DNA from: Cohnella hashimotonis
GTDB taxonomy: Bacteria; Bacillota; Bacilli; Paenibacillales; Paenibacillaceae
Reading direction: 5' to 3'
DNA length: 64,000 nt
Assembly: GCF_030014955.1 (NCBI RefSeq)
Contig: NZ_JAGRPV010000001.1
Location: 3,472,001-3,536,000 of the forward strand
How positions within the stretch are numbered: position 1 is the first letter of the stretch; each line of letters begins with the position of its first letter. Made by a program: the position numbers and the translations under genes. Under the pieces are notes generated by a model. That model had not been told where the DNA came from. It saw only the letters and a list, made by a program, of their open reading frames with translations, and did not search any database. Positions 16,077 to 23,894 of the stretch are shown piece by piece.

Positions 16077-16792
16077 CGCGACACACCTCCCGGTACGCGG
16101 CCTTGACGGTGCTCGAGCGGCTTTTCGGCATGGATCAAATCGGCGATCGCCCGCGCCGCGGCACGAGAGGATGCCGGATTCTGGCCGGTCACGAGACCGC
16201 CGTCGACCACGACATGCTCGCCATTGTCAGGACCCGCGACGAACTTCGCTTCAAGCTCCTTCAGCCGGGTCTCGAGCAGGAAAGGAAGCTTTCCCTGAAG
16301 CGGCGTCTGGGCCTCTTCCGAATTGGTAAACCCGGTCAGTCGCTTGTTCTCTACAAGCGGATTGCTCGTGTCCAGCTTCGCGCCGACCAACCCGGCGACG
16401 CCATGGCAGACGGCGCCGATCGGCTTGCCGGCCGTGACGAAGTCGGTCAGCAGGTTTTGCAAGTGGACGTCGTGCGGAAAATCGAACATGGCGCCGTGGC
16501 CGCCCGCGAGAAAAATCGCCTCGTAATCCTGCGTTTTCGCTTTGCGCAGCGGCATCGTGTCCGATAGCCATTTTTTATATGAATGCTCCGCTTTGTCGCC
16601 GGCGTCCTTCATGCTGGCCGGATCGACAAGCGCTTCGCCTCCTTTGGGACTCGCGATCGTCACTTCATAGCCCCGCGCGGCGAATTCCTCGATCGGCTCC
16701 GCGACTTCCGACCACCATACGCCGGCGAGCGGTCCGCCGTCCAGCTGTTTGCCGTTCGTCACGACGATCAGCACGCGATTCGTTTGATTCAT
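16073..16792 (-). CDS. DJ-1/PfpI family (type 1 glutamine amidotransferase-like) protein
   Basis: A 239-residue Hsp31/DJ-1-class protein. The nucleophile elbow is GAVCHGVAG, with Cys followed by His. FLAGGHGAMFDF gives a conserved Gly-rich turn, and GPLAGVWWSEVAEP supplies the N-terminal acidic residue. Relatives act as glyoxalase III or protein/nucleotide deglycases and as stress chaperones; the activity here is inferred from family only. ATG at 16792 with GGAGTGATAAAAT. First gene of a two-gene unit with yteA; it may be stress- or sporulation-linked by that association. Confidence 0.85.
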   Translation of the reverse strand: MNQTNRVLIVVTNGKQLDGGPLAGVWWSEVAEPIEEFAARGYEVTIASPKGGEALVDPASMKDAGDKAEHSYKKWLSDTMPLRKAKTQDYEAIFLAGGHGAMFDFPHDVHLQNLLTDFVTAGKPIGAVCHGVAGLVGAKLDTSNPLVENKRLTGFTNSEEAQTPLQGKLPFLLETRLKELEAKFVAGPDNGEHVVVDGGLVTGQNPASSRAAARAIADLIHAEKPLEHRQGRVPGGVSR

Positions 16793-16886
16793 ATTTTATC
16801 ACTCCCAGGTGGCAGAATGGATAGCTATCTCCTTTCTTACCCCCTATAAGAGCTGTGTAATCCTTCGCGCGACGGCAGCTCGGCGA

Positions 16887-17801
16887 TCAGGCTTCCGCAA
16901 CGACGGAACCGGCCGCCGTCAATCTGCGCTTCGCTTCTTCGTAAACGTTGGGCGGCAGCGTCCCTCTGCGTGCCTGAACGACATTGTCGCGAAGATGCGA
17001 CGGGTTTTTCGTCCCGATGATGATCGTCGAAATGTCCGGGTGGCTGAGCGTGAATCGCAGCATGAAGCCGGTTCGGCTCTCTCCGTCTTCCAGCAGCTCG
17101 TCCATGCGGGCGCGATTCCAGAATTCCCATTGGTCCTGCTGGCCAAGTCCCGCGCCGGGTTCGCCTCTGCCGACGCCGCCGCGGACGATGACGCCCGCGC
17201 CTTGGACGGCCGCCTCGGCGATCAGCGACTCGTGCGCCCGCTCCAGCGCCGAATAAGGCATCTGAATCGTATCGAATTCGCCGGAACGGATAAAATGCGG
17301 CACGGCCGGCAAAAAGCTGGAAATGCCGATCCATCGTACCTTACCCGCCTGCTTGAGACCTTGCAAAAACGCGACGAGCGACTCGCGCTCAGCATCCTCC
17401 GGCATCGGGCCGTGCAGCTGCAGCAGGTCCACGTAATCCGTCTTCATCCGCCGGAGGCTCTCCTCGAAGCTCTCCTCCAGAAACCGCTTGTCCCAGCGAT
17501 GAGGCGTGTCGACATGATCCCCGCGGTCGATCGCTTCCCGTCCGCATTTGGTCGCGAGCAAATATTCGTCGCGCCGGTGGGCGAGGTGCTTGCCGATCAA
17601 CGCCTCCGCGATGCCATAAGAATAAGCCGTGTCGATAAAATTAATGCCTTGGTCCAGCACCTCGTTCAGTACGCGCCCAGCCTCTGCGTCGTCTACCGGC
17701 CTCCCGCTCCATACCCGGTCCCCGCGCAGCTCCATGGATCCGTATCCGATCGGCGTTACTTGCAGTCCCGTGCGGCCCAGCGTTCTTTTTTCCAGATGCA
17801 A
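16887..17801 (-). CDS. Aldo/keto reductase
   Basis: A 304-residue NADPH-dependent aldo/keto reductase with a TIM-barrel fold. The catalytic tetrad region is visible: NFIDTAYSYGIAEALIG (Asp, Tyr), LATKCG (Lys), and DLLQLHGP (His). The C-terminal cofactor pocket is IIIGTKNPSHLRDN. It resembles the YhdN/general-stress AKR group. The start is taken as TTG at 17801, preceded by GGGAGGGG. The longer open frame toward 17882 has no ribosome site and would overlap the aspA end. Substrate unknown. Confidence 0.85.
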   Translation of the reverse strand: MHLEKRTLGRTGLQVTPIGYGSMELRGDRVWSGRPVDDAEAGRVLNEVLDQGINFIDTAYSYGIAEALIGKHLAHRRDEYLLATKCGREAIDRGDHVDTPHRWDKRFLEESFEESLRRMKTDYVDLLQLHGPMPEDAERESLVAFLQGLKQAGKVRWIGISSFLPAVPHFIRSGEFDTIQMPYSALERAHESLIAEAAVQGAGVIVRGGVGRGEPGAGLGQQDQWEFWNRARMDELLEDGESRTGFMLRFTLSHPDISTIIIGTKNPSHLRDNVVQARRGTLPPNVYEEAKRRLTAAGSVVAEA

Positions 17802-17851
17802 AGCGTTCCCCTCCCATGGGCTTCGAACATTGAATGTATCGGACTCGTGTT

Positions 17852-19276
17852 TTACAAATCCCCGTTTTTGCCGATCAGCCACTCGCCGGATATGCCCGGA
17901 GAAGTCATATGATAGGGATCGAGGATGACATCGATCTCCTCGGGCGTCAGCAGCCCGCGCTCCAGAATGATGTCGCGAATCGGCTGTCCGGTCTTGAGCG
18001 CCGCCTTGACGAGCCCCGCGGCGACCTCGTAGCCCAGATGCGGATTAAGCGCGGTCACGATGCCGAAGCTGTCGCGCACGTAGGTCGCGCACCGCTCGAG
18101 ATTCGCTTCCATGCCGTCCAGCGCGAATTGAATGAACACGTCGACCGCGTTGCGGAGGATGCGCAGCGACTGCAGCAGGTTAAGCGCGATGACCGGGCCC
18201 ATGACGTTAAGCTCGAATTGGCCGGCTTCCGAAGCCAGGCAGATCGTATGGTCGTTGCCGATGACCTGGAAGGCGGTCTGGTTCACGACTTCGGCCATGA
18301 CCGGATTGACCTTGCCTGGCATAATGGACGAGCCGGGCTGCCTCGCGGGCAGCGCAAGCTCGCCGAGTCCCGCGCGCGGTCCGGACGCCATGAGGCGGAT
18401 ATCGTTACAAATCTTGGATAAATTGACCGCGCATACCTTGAGCGCGGCGGACAGCTCCGTATAGGCGTCTGTGTTCTGCGTCGCGTCGACGAGATTGTCA
18501 GCGGATTCGAGGGCGATGCCCAGATCCTCAGACATCAGCCGTACGACTTCTTTTATGTATTCGGGCTTGGCGTTAAGACCGGTGCCGACGGCCGTCGCGC
18601 CCATGTTCACCGAGAGCAGGTGCCCGGTCGCGCTCGCGATGCGCTTGACGTCGCGCCCGAGGACGGCCGCGTATGCGCCGAACTCCTGTCCGAGCCGGAT
18701 CGGCACGGCATCCTGCAAGTGGGTGCGTCCCATTTTGATGATACCGTCCCATTCCGTCGCCTTGCGTTCGAAGCCCTGCTGTAGCGCTTGCAGTATGTCG
18801 AGGAGGCGATGCGCCTGCAGGTAGGCCGCTATTTTGAGCGCCGTCGGGATCGCGTCGTTGGTCGATTGGGACATATTGACGTGATTGTTCGGACTGCAGT
18901 GAAAGTAATCGCCTTTCTCTTTGCCCATCAGCTCGAGCGCCCGGTTCGCGAGCACCTCGTTCATATTCATATTAATGGAAGTGCCCGCGCCGCCCTGGAT
19001 CGAGTCGACGATGAACTGGTCGGCTAGTCCGCCAAGGATAATCTCGTCCGCTGCCTGTACGATGGCATCCGCGATGGGCTGCGTCAGCATATGCGTCGAC
19101 GCGTTCGCACGGGCAGCCGCCTTCTTTACATGCGCCAAAGCGATGAAGAGCTCATGATGCACGGGGATGCCGGTAATAGGAAAGTTTTCGACCGCCCGCA
19201 TCGTCTGGATGCCGTAATACGCGTCGATCGGAACCTCTTTTTCTCCGAGAAAGTCCCGTTCGATCCGATAGTTCAT
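17852..19276 (-). CDS. aspA: Aspartate ammonia-lyase
   Basis: A 474-residue member of the aspartase/fumarase superfamily that converts L-aspartate to fumarate and ammonia. The signature GSSIMPGKVNPV contains the catalytic Ser of the mobile loop. Other superfamily blocks are GGAGTSINMNMNEVLANRA, SQSTNDAIPTALK and MGRTHLQDAVPI. The N-terminus RIERDFLGEKEVPIDAYYG and an AspA-type substrate loop favour aspartase over class II fumarase; this choice is inference. ATG at 19276 follows GAGGG. It lies downstream of the pyruvate kinase gene, separated from it by a terminator. Confidence 0.92.
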   Translation of the reverse strand: MNYRIERDFLGEKEVPIDAYYGIQTMRAVENFPITGIPVHHELFIALAHVKKAAARANASTHMLTQPIADAIVQAADEIILGGLADQFIVDSIQGGAGTSINMNMNEVLANRALELMGKEKGDYFHCSPNNHVNMSQSTNDAIPTALKIAAYLQAHRLLDILQALQQGFERKATEWDGIIKMGRTHLQDAVPIRLGQEFGAYAAVLGRDVKRIASATGHLLSVNMGATAVGTGLNAKPEYIKEVVRLMSEDLGIALESADNLVDATQNTDAYTELSAALKVCAVNLSKICNDIRLMASGPRAGLGELALPARQPGSSIMPGKVNPVMAEVVNQTAFQVIGNDHTICLASEAGQFELNVMGPVIALNLLQSLRILRNAVDVFIQFALDGMEANLERCATYVRDSFGIVTALNPHLGYEVAAGLVKAALKTGQPIRDIILERGLLTPEEIDVILDPYHMTSPGISGEWLIGKNGDL

Positions 19277-19406
19277 CTTGCTTCCCTCGCCTTCACTGTA
19301 ATGGGATGCTCGCGGCCTTGCCGTTGGTGCCGATTGTAACATACGGACGTTAATATCCATAATGAAGCGGGTTGTCCGGCTGGCGTACCTACATGCGTTC
19401 GAAACG

Positions 19407-19451
19407 AAAAACGGGATCCCGCGGCTTGTGGCCCGCATGATCCCGTTTTTT
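19407..19451 (-). terminator. Terminator downstream of the pyruvate kinase gene
   Basis: AAAAACGGGATC pairs with GATCCCGTTTTT, flanked by U-tracts on both strands. It lies between pyk and aspA and separates their transcription. Confidence 0.88.
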
Positions 19452-19485
19452 TTGACGTATGTGGTCGGCGCTATTATTTAATGGC

Positions 19486-20937
19486 CTAAACGACCTGCTC
19501 GATCTTGATCAGATTCGTTGCACCGGCCTTGCCGATCGGCGTGCCCGCCGTGATGATCACATGGTCGCCCGAGGCGATCAGTCCGCTAGCCCGGCCGTGC
19601 CGCACCGCTGCTGCGATCACTTCGTCGGTCGACTGCTCCTTCGTTCCCTTGACGGGCACGACGCCCCACAGCAGACACAGGCGCATCAGCGTCTTGTCAT
19701 CATACGCGATCGCGACGACCGGCGCCTTCGGACGATACTTGGACACCATCCGCGCGGTAAAGCCGCTCTCGGTCGGCGTCAGGATCGCCTTCGCGTTCAG
19801 CTCGAGCGCAGAGCTTACGACCGCCTGGCTGATGACCTCGGTCGTCGCTTGCGGCTGAACCTTGGCCCGCTGCAAAAACTCTTCTTTGTAATCGAGCATC
19901 GATTCGGCCTTGAGCGCGATGTTCGACATCGTCGCGACCGATTCGACCGGGTACTTGCCGGCTGCGGACTCTCCGGACAGCATGACCGAGTCCGCGCCCT
20001 GGATGACCGCGTTGGCGACGTCGCTCACCTCGGCGCGCGTCGGACGCGGATTGACCTGCATCGAGTCGAGCATGTGCGTCGCGACGATGACCGGCTTGCC
20101 CGCGCGATTGCACTTCTCGATCATCTGGCGCTGAATCATCGGCACCTCTTCGACCGGGATCTCGACGCCGAGATCGCCGCGGGCGACCATGATGCCGTCG
20201 GATACCTCGATGATGGCATCCAGATTTTCGACGCCCTCTTCGTTCTCGATTTTGGAAATAATCTGGATGTGCGTCGCTCCCAGCTCTTCAAGCAAGCCGC
20301 GTATCTGCAAAATGTCCTCCGCGCGGCGCACGAACGAAGGCGCGATGATGTCGACGTTTTCGCCGACGCCGTACTTGATGTGCATAATATCGCGCTCGGT
20401 CACGCCCGGCAGCGTCGTCTTGATGCCCGGCAGGTTGACGCCCTTGTTGGACTTGATGACGCCGCCGTTGACGACGCGCGTAATGACTTCGGTCTCCGTA
20501 ACTTCCATGACGGTGAGCTCGATCAGTCCGTCGTCGATCAGAATCCGGTTGCCCGGCTTCACAACGAGCGGAAGCTCCTTATAGTTTACCGAAATGCGCT
20601 TCAAATCGCCTACGATGATATCCGTCGTGAGCGCGAGCGTATCGCCGGCTTTCAGTTCGCCAGGCTCGGCCAGCTTGCCGATCCGCACTTCTGGACCTTT
20701 GATATCCATCAGCACGGGCACGAGCGCGTTCATCTCTGCCGCCGCTTCGCGGATGCGCGCGATTCGGCCGCTGTGATCGGCAAGCTCCCCGTGGGCCATA
20801 TTGAGGCGCGCGACGTTCATGCCGGCTCCGATCATTCTTTTCAGCGTCTCCGTAGTGTCGCAGGACGGTCCCATCGTACATACGATTTTCGTTTTTCTCA
20901 AGTTGCTCTTCCTCTCTTCAATTGCCTGTTTCGACAT
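19486..20937 (-). CDS. pyk: Pyruvate kinase, divergent form
   Basis: A 483-residue pyruvate kinase (PEP + ADP to pyruvate + ATP) with N-terminal barrel, B domain and C-terminal regulatory domain. It lacks the extra PEP-utilizer tail of the roughly 585-residue Bacillus enzyme. The active-site block ISKIENEEGVEN and GIMVARGDLGVEIPVEEVP are intact. Two ligands of the monovalent-cation site differ from the norm: NFSHG is replaced by NMAHG (Ser to Ala48) and LDTKGPE by MDIKGPE (Thr to Ile79), while Glu83 is kept. ATHMLDSM replaces the usual ATQMLESM. It may be a second, specialised isozyme. ATG at 20937 with AGAGGG. Confidence 0.9.
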   Translation of the reverse strand: MSKQAIEERKSNLRKTKIVCTMGPSCDTTETLKRMIGAGMNVARLNMAHGELADHSGRIARIREAAAEMNALVPVLMDIKGPEVRIGKLAEPGELKAGDTLALTTDIIVGDLKRISVNYKELPLVVKPGNRILIDDGLIELTVMEVTETEVITRVVNGGVIKSNKGVNLPGIKTTLPGVTERDIMHIKYGVGENVDIIAPSFVRRAEDILQIRGLLEELGATHIQIISKIENEEGVENLDAIIEVSDGIMVARGDLGVEIPVEEVPMIQRQMIEKCNRAGKPVIVATHMLDSMQVNPRPTRAEVSDVANAVIQGADSVMLSGESAAGKYPVESVATMSNIALKAESMLDYKEEFLQRAKVQPQATTEVISQAVVSSALELNAKAILTPTESGFTARMVSKYRPKAPVVAIAYDDKTLMRLCLLWGVVPVKGTKEQSTDEVIAAAVRHGRASGLIASGDHVIITAGTPIGKAGATNLIKIEQVV

Positions 20938-21027
20938 TATCCCTCTATATTAGACGTTGAATTGCCCGTTGAATATGAATCATAGTATGATTAATGCATT
21001 ATTGTACGATTGGAAAGGAGCCGTGAA

Positions 21028-21813
21028 ATGCCGGGAATCGGTTTACTTGACTTTCGGCTTGATCGGGGACAGGCGAGCCCATTCGCGAGCGATGCCGATC
21101 GAGCATGCGATTTGCTGGCCGTCGTTACGTACGGCAAACTCCATATTCGAATCGACGGCAAGCCGTCAGTTGCTGCGAAGGGAAACGTCATTTACGTTCC
21201 GGCGGGGGTATCGTTCGAGGCGGATACGGCCACAAATGCTTTTCACGAAAAATATGTCGTCCTCCTCGCCCCGCGCGAGAATGCCACCGGCCTTCCGCTG
21301 CTCGACGAAGGCATACCGCGGATCGCAAATTATGCGCCGTTCGAATGGATGTCCGACCGGCTGCGCACGATGCTGGCCGAATGGCAGGAGCAGGCGCCTT
21401 ACGCCGTCGTGCGCTGCGAAGCGATTCTTATGGAGCTGGCCGCCGTATGGAGCCGGGAGCTGCAGAAGGAGCCGCCCAGCCCGTCTTCTCTGCTTCTTAC
21501 CGAACGGATGAAGGCTTATATTGCCGGTCATTATCGGGAAAAAATCACGAAGGAAGAGCTCGGTGCGGCGATCGGCCGGACGCCCAATCATGCTGCGGCG
21601 CTGTTCAAGCGCACGACGGGTCAGACGATCAGCGAATATGCGCATGCGGTGCGGATCAAGACGGCCGTTTATATGCTTAAAGAATCGCTGCTCACGGCCG
21701 GCGAAATATCCGAATATCTCGGCTATCGGGACTTGTCTTATTTCCACAGAATATTCAAAAAACTGACGGGATTCCCGCCCGCATCCTTCATGAACGAACG
21801 AAAATCCGAATAA
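21028..21813 (+). CDS. AraC family transcriptional regulator
   Basis: A 261-residue regulator. It has an N-terminal cupin-like sensor domain (LLAVVTYGKLHIRIDG ... KGNVIYVPAGVSFEAD) and two C-terminal helix-turn-helix motifs of the AraC/XylS type. These are ITKEELGAAIGRTPNHAAALFKRTTG and LTAGEISEYLGYRDLSYFHRIFKKLTG, the latter ending in the conserved GFPPASF box. The ligand is unknown. It is transcribed divergently from pyk across 90 bp but could act elsewhere. The ATG at 21028 has GGAAAGGAG 8 bp upstream; TTG at 21010 is too close to that site. Confidence 0.88.
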   Translation: MPGIGLLDFRLDRGQASPFASDADRACDLLAVVTYGKLHIRIDGKPSVAAKGNVIYVPAGVSFEADTATNAFHEKYVVLLAPRENATGLPLLDEGIPRIANYAPFEWMSDRLRTMLAEWQEQAPYAVVRCEAILMELAAVWSRELQKEPPSPSSLLLTERMKAYIAGHYREKITKEELGAAIGRTPNHAAALFKRTTGQTISEYAHAVRIKTAVYMLKESLLTAGEISEYLGYRDLSYFHRIFKKLTGFPPASFMNERKSE

Positions 21814-21904
21814 CTAATGACGTTAATCGTCTTCAAAGGTCGATTAATGACATAAAATGTTGCTTCACGTGAAACAATTTGTATCCTTAAATGCCTGCCG
21901 CACC

Positions 21905-21934
21905 TGTATAGAAGGAACTGCCAATCGATATAAT
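21905..21934 (+). promoter_or_regulatory. Possible sigma-G promoter of the spore protein gene
   Basis: TGTATA (21905-21910) and ATATAAT (21928-21934) are spaced 17 bp apart, ending 26 bp before the SASP start codon. This is compatible with the forespore sigma-G pattern expected for this gene family but is not a perfect match. Confidence 0.4.
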
Positions 21935-21960
21935 AACCTCCATCAACGGAGGTGATAGAC

Positions 21961-22167
21961 ATGGCCAGAAGCAATCAACTCGTCGTACCGGAATGCCGTG
22001 CCGCGCTCGAACAACTCAAATTCGAAATCGCGCAGGAACTGGGCATCCATATTCCGCAGGACGGCTACTACGGCAATATGCTGACGCGCGAAGCCGGACA
22101 GATCGGCGGCAACATCACGAAGCGACTCGTGCAGATGGCGGAGCAGCAGCTGGGCGGCAGATTCTGA
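21961..22167 (+). CDS. Small acid-soluble spore protein, alpha/beta type
   Basis: A 68-residue alpha/beta-type SASP that coats spore DNA in the forespore. It carries the germination-protease site region LKFEIAQELG, the GYYGNMLTREAGQIGGNITKRLVQMAEQ DNA-binding block with the two conserved Gly-rich turns, and a typical short tail. ATG at 21961 follows CGGAGGTGATAGAC. It is monocistronic; a 51-bp tandem repeat array starts 35 bp after the stop codon, so the array could be part of its 3' transcript. Confidence 0.95.
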   Translation: MARSNQLVVPECRAALEQLKFEIAQELGIHIPQDGYYGNMLTREAGQIGGNITKRLVQMAEQQLGGRF

Positions 22168-22201
22168 AAATCCCAGCTCAGGCGCTCTCCTCATGTATAA
22201 A

Positions 22202-22704
22202 AGAGGCGCTGTGAAGCGTCTCTTTGCCGCGGGTTGCGGCGAGGCTCCAGCGGGAGACGCTGCAGAGCGTTACTTCGCTGCGGCTGGCGGCGAGGTCCCG
22301 CCAAGAGACGCTGTGGAGCGTCTCTTCGCCTCGATTGACGGCGAGGTCCCGCCAAGAGACGCCGTGGAGCGTCTCTTTGTCGCGGGTTGCGGCGAGGCTC
22401 CGGCGGGAGACGCTGCAGAGCGTTACTTCGCTGCGGCTGGCGGCGAGGTCCCGCCAAGAGACGCCGTGGAGCGTCTCTTCGCCTCGATTGACGGCGAGGT
22501 CCCGCCAAGAGACGCCGTGGAGCGTCTCTTCGCCTCGATTGACGGCGAGATCCCGCCAAGTGACGCTGTAGAGCGTTACTTCGCTGCAACTGGCTGCGAG
22601 GTCCCGGCAGGAGATGCTGTATAGCGTCTCTTCGCCACGATTGACGGCGAGGTCCCGCCAAGTGACACTGTAGAGCGTTACTTCGCTGCGGCTGGCGGCG
22701 ATGG
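22202..22704. repeat. 51-bp tandem repeat array, about 10 units, with internal hairpins
   Basis: Ten units start at 22202, 22255, 22306, 22357, 22408, 22459, 22510, 22561, 22612 and 22663. The first is 53 bp, the others 51 bp, and the last is partial. Most begin AGACGC and end CCCGCCAAG. Three sequence types (A, B, C) occur in the order C-B-A-C-B-A-A-B-A-B, giving a 153-bp higher-order repeat. Type A units form the stem AGAGACGC/GCGTCTCT with loop TGTGGA. Type B units keep it only through a G-T wobble (GACGC/GCGTT) on the plus strand. Because 51 is a multiple of three, several frames stay open on both strands as 17-residue repeats. The best plus frame is broken by TAG in unit 9 and has no ribosome site, so I treat the array as noncoding. 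Confidence 0.9.
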
Positions 22705-22975
22705 AAGGAACGGGCCTGAAAAAAAGCTCGGCAAGATCGTCGGAAAGCGTGCGACGAGATACATAGACGCCATTTCCGGAACGCACTTGGTATTGTTCGC
22801 CAACTGAAGTGCCGTGCGACCCGAAGCCAAAGGAAACCGAGCGATATCGGTAAGCCGGACGTGCCGCCGGTATAAGATTAATGGCGGAAGCGATCGCGAA
22901 GCGAGGAAGAAGATGCACGGTCCGCTTGTTGCAAAATCGAGCCGGGGAGTTGTAAGAACACATTAAGAACAAAAA
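22705..22975. other. Unassigned stretch after the repeat array
   Basis: About 270 bp with no credible gene. A long minus-strand open frame crosses it and continues into the repeats, but it lacks a ribosome site and any recognisable domain. Confidence 0.5.
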
Positions 22976-23010
22976 CGGGACAAAACAGAAACTGTCTCTG
23001 CTTCGTCCCG
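22976..23010 (-). terminator. Hairpin with U-tract on the minus strand, probably for copZ
   Basis: CGGGAC (22976-22981) and GTCCCG (23005-23010) enclose a further paired AAGCAGA/TCTGTTT segment with one G-U. On the minus strand it is followed by TTTTTGTT. It lies about 107 bp beyond the copZ stop codon. Confidence 0.6.
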
Positions 23011-23116
23011 GTTGGCTATCTCGGCGGCGTTTCAGTTTTTTACTCTAATTAATTTGCTTCAACTTAATTAGACTTGTGGGAAACCCCTCGCAAAAGTATC
23101 TCAAAAATGATCCTCG

Positions 23117-23314
23117 TTATACGACCTCATAGCCTTGATCCTCGATCGCCGACTTCAGATCCGCGAGTCCCAGCTTGCTCTCGTCATAGCTGATGGCTAC
23201 TGAACCGGCCGCCAGATCGACCTTGGCCTCGGCTCCCAATTTCTTAAGCGCGCCCTCCACGCTATTGACGCAGTGCCCGCAGGACATGCCTTCTACCTTT
23301 AAAGTGGCATTCAT
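23117..23314 (-). CDS. copZ: Copper chaperone CopZ
   Basis: A 65-residue heavy-metal-associated domain protein with the copper-binding motif GMSCGHC (MxCxxC) at residues 9-15 and a ferredoxin-like fold. It should carry Cu(I) to a CopA-type ATPase. Neither copA nor csoR is seen nearby, so it is a detached copy. ATG at 23314 follows GAGGAGGTT-type spacing. A palindrome closely matching CsoR operators lies about 40 bp upstream, which predicts copper-inducible expression. Confidence 0.92.
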   Translation of the reverse strand: MNATLKVEGMSCGHCVNSVEGALKKLGAEAKVDLAAGSVAISYDESKLGLADLKSAIEDQGYEVV

Positions 23315-23354
23315 ATTGTAACCTCCTCAGCATCTTTGATAATCCTAATATAAT

Positions 23355-23371
23355 ATACCCCTGTAGGGTAT
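23355..23371 (-). promoter_or_regulatory. CsoR-like copper operator
   Basis: ATACCC-CTGTA-GGGTAT is a perfect 6-bp inverted repeat resembling the Firmicute CsoR site (TACCC...GGGTA). It lies in AT-rich promoter DNA 41 bp upstream of copZ. Confidence 0.75.
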
Positions 23372-23426
23372 GTAAAGCTAAAATTGAATGGGATCGATCA
23401 GCCGAAACGGATACGGACTATTCGCT

Positions 23427-23467
23427 CTTATCGGCAGCTATTGGCGGCTATTGGCACCTATCGACAG
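23427..23467. repeat. Short 10-bp tandem repeat
   Basis: Four imperfect copies of a 10-11 bp unit (CTTATCGGCAG, CTATTGGCGG, CTATTGGCAC, CTATCGACAG) in the region between copZ and the thioredoxin gene. Confidence 0.7.
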
Positions 23468-23528
23468 CCTCGCTTGCTTTTTCGATTGTCATGACCGTCC
23501 CATCCTGCTCCATTACGTTTAACGCCAA

Positions 23529-23564
23529 CAGCCCTCAAGCCGACTTGCTCGGACTTGAAGGCTG
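23529..23564 (-). terminator. Putative terminator of the MerR-thioredoxin unit
   Basis: On the minus strand CAGCCTTCAAG pairs with CTTGAGGGCTG with one U-G wobble. It lies 19 bp past the thioredoxin stop. The following U-tract is weak. Confidence 0.5.
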
Positions 23565-23582
23565 TTTTGCCGAATTCACCGT

Positions 23583-23894
23583 TCAAACGTACCGGTTCAG
23601 CGCCGTCCTGTACACCTCGATCGGGCGGAGACCGACAAGCTTCTCGACCGGCGCGCCGTCGTTAAACACGATGACGGTCGGATTGGACATCACGCCGAAT
23701 ATCGAAGCCGTCTCGGGCGATTCGTCCGTATCGACCTTCACGACGGATACCCGCTCGCCGTATTCCTCCGCCAACGTCTCGATAATCGGCAGCAGAGCCT
23801 TACACGGCGGGCACCACGTCGCCCCGAAGTCCACCAGCGTCACGCCCGTAGGCTTTACCGCATTTTCAAAATCAATGTCGCTCGCTTCCCTCAT
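23583..23894 (-). CDS. Thioredoxin
   Basis: A 103-residue thioredoxin with the fold markers VDFGATWCPPCK and the cis-proline segment SNPTVIVFNDG. The active site is WCPPC rather than the canonical WCGPC, which usually shifts the redox potential. It reduces protein disulfides in the cytosol. Its start overlaps the end of the upstream MerR regulator by 23 bp, suggesting that the regulator controls or senses through this thioredoxin. ATG at 23894; the ribosome site (GGAG) lies 12 bp upstream, inside the MerR gene. Confidence 0.88.
   Translation of the reverse strand: MREASDIDFENAVKPTGVTLVDFGATWCPPCKALLPIIETLAEEYGERVSVVKVDTDESPETASIFGVMSNPTVIVFNDGAPVEKLVGLRPIEVYRTALNRYV

Noticed and set aside
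16805..16840. tRNA-like GGTGGCAGAATGGATAGC sequence
   Set aside because: It resembles the 5' half of a tRNA D-arm by chance, but no anticodon arm, T-arm or acceptor pairing follows.
22202..22704. CRISPR array
   Set aside because: There are no unique spacers, units are contiguous and share variants, and no cas gene is present. The same holds for the other three arrays.
22178..22972. Long open frames on both strands over the 51-bp array (up to 264 codons)
   Set aside because: The unit length is divisible by three, so a frame free of stops in one unit stays open in all. None has a ribosome site, a domain or a frame-specific substitution pattern, and the best plus frame contains a TAG in unit 9.
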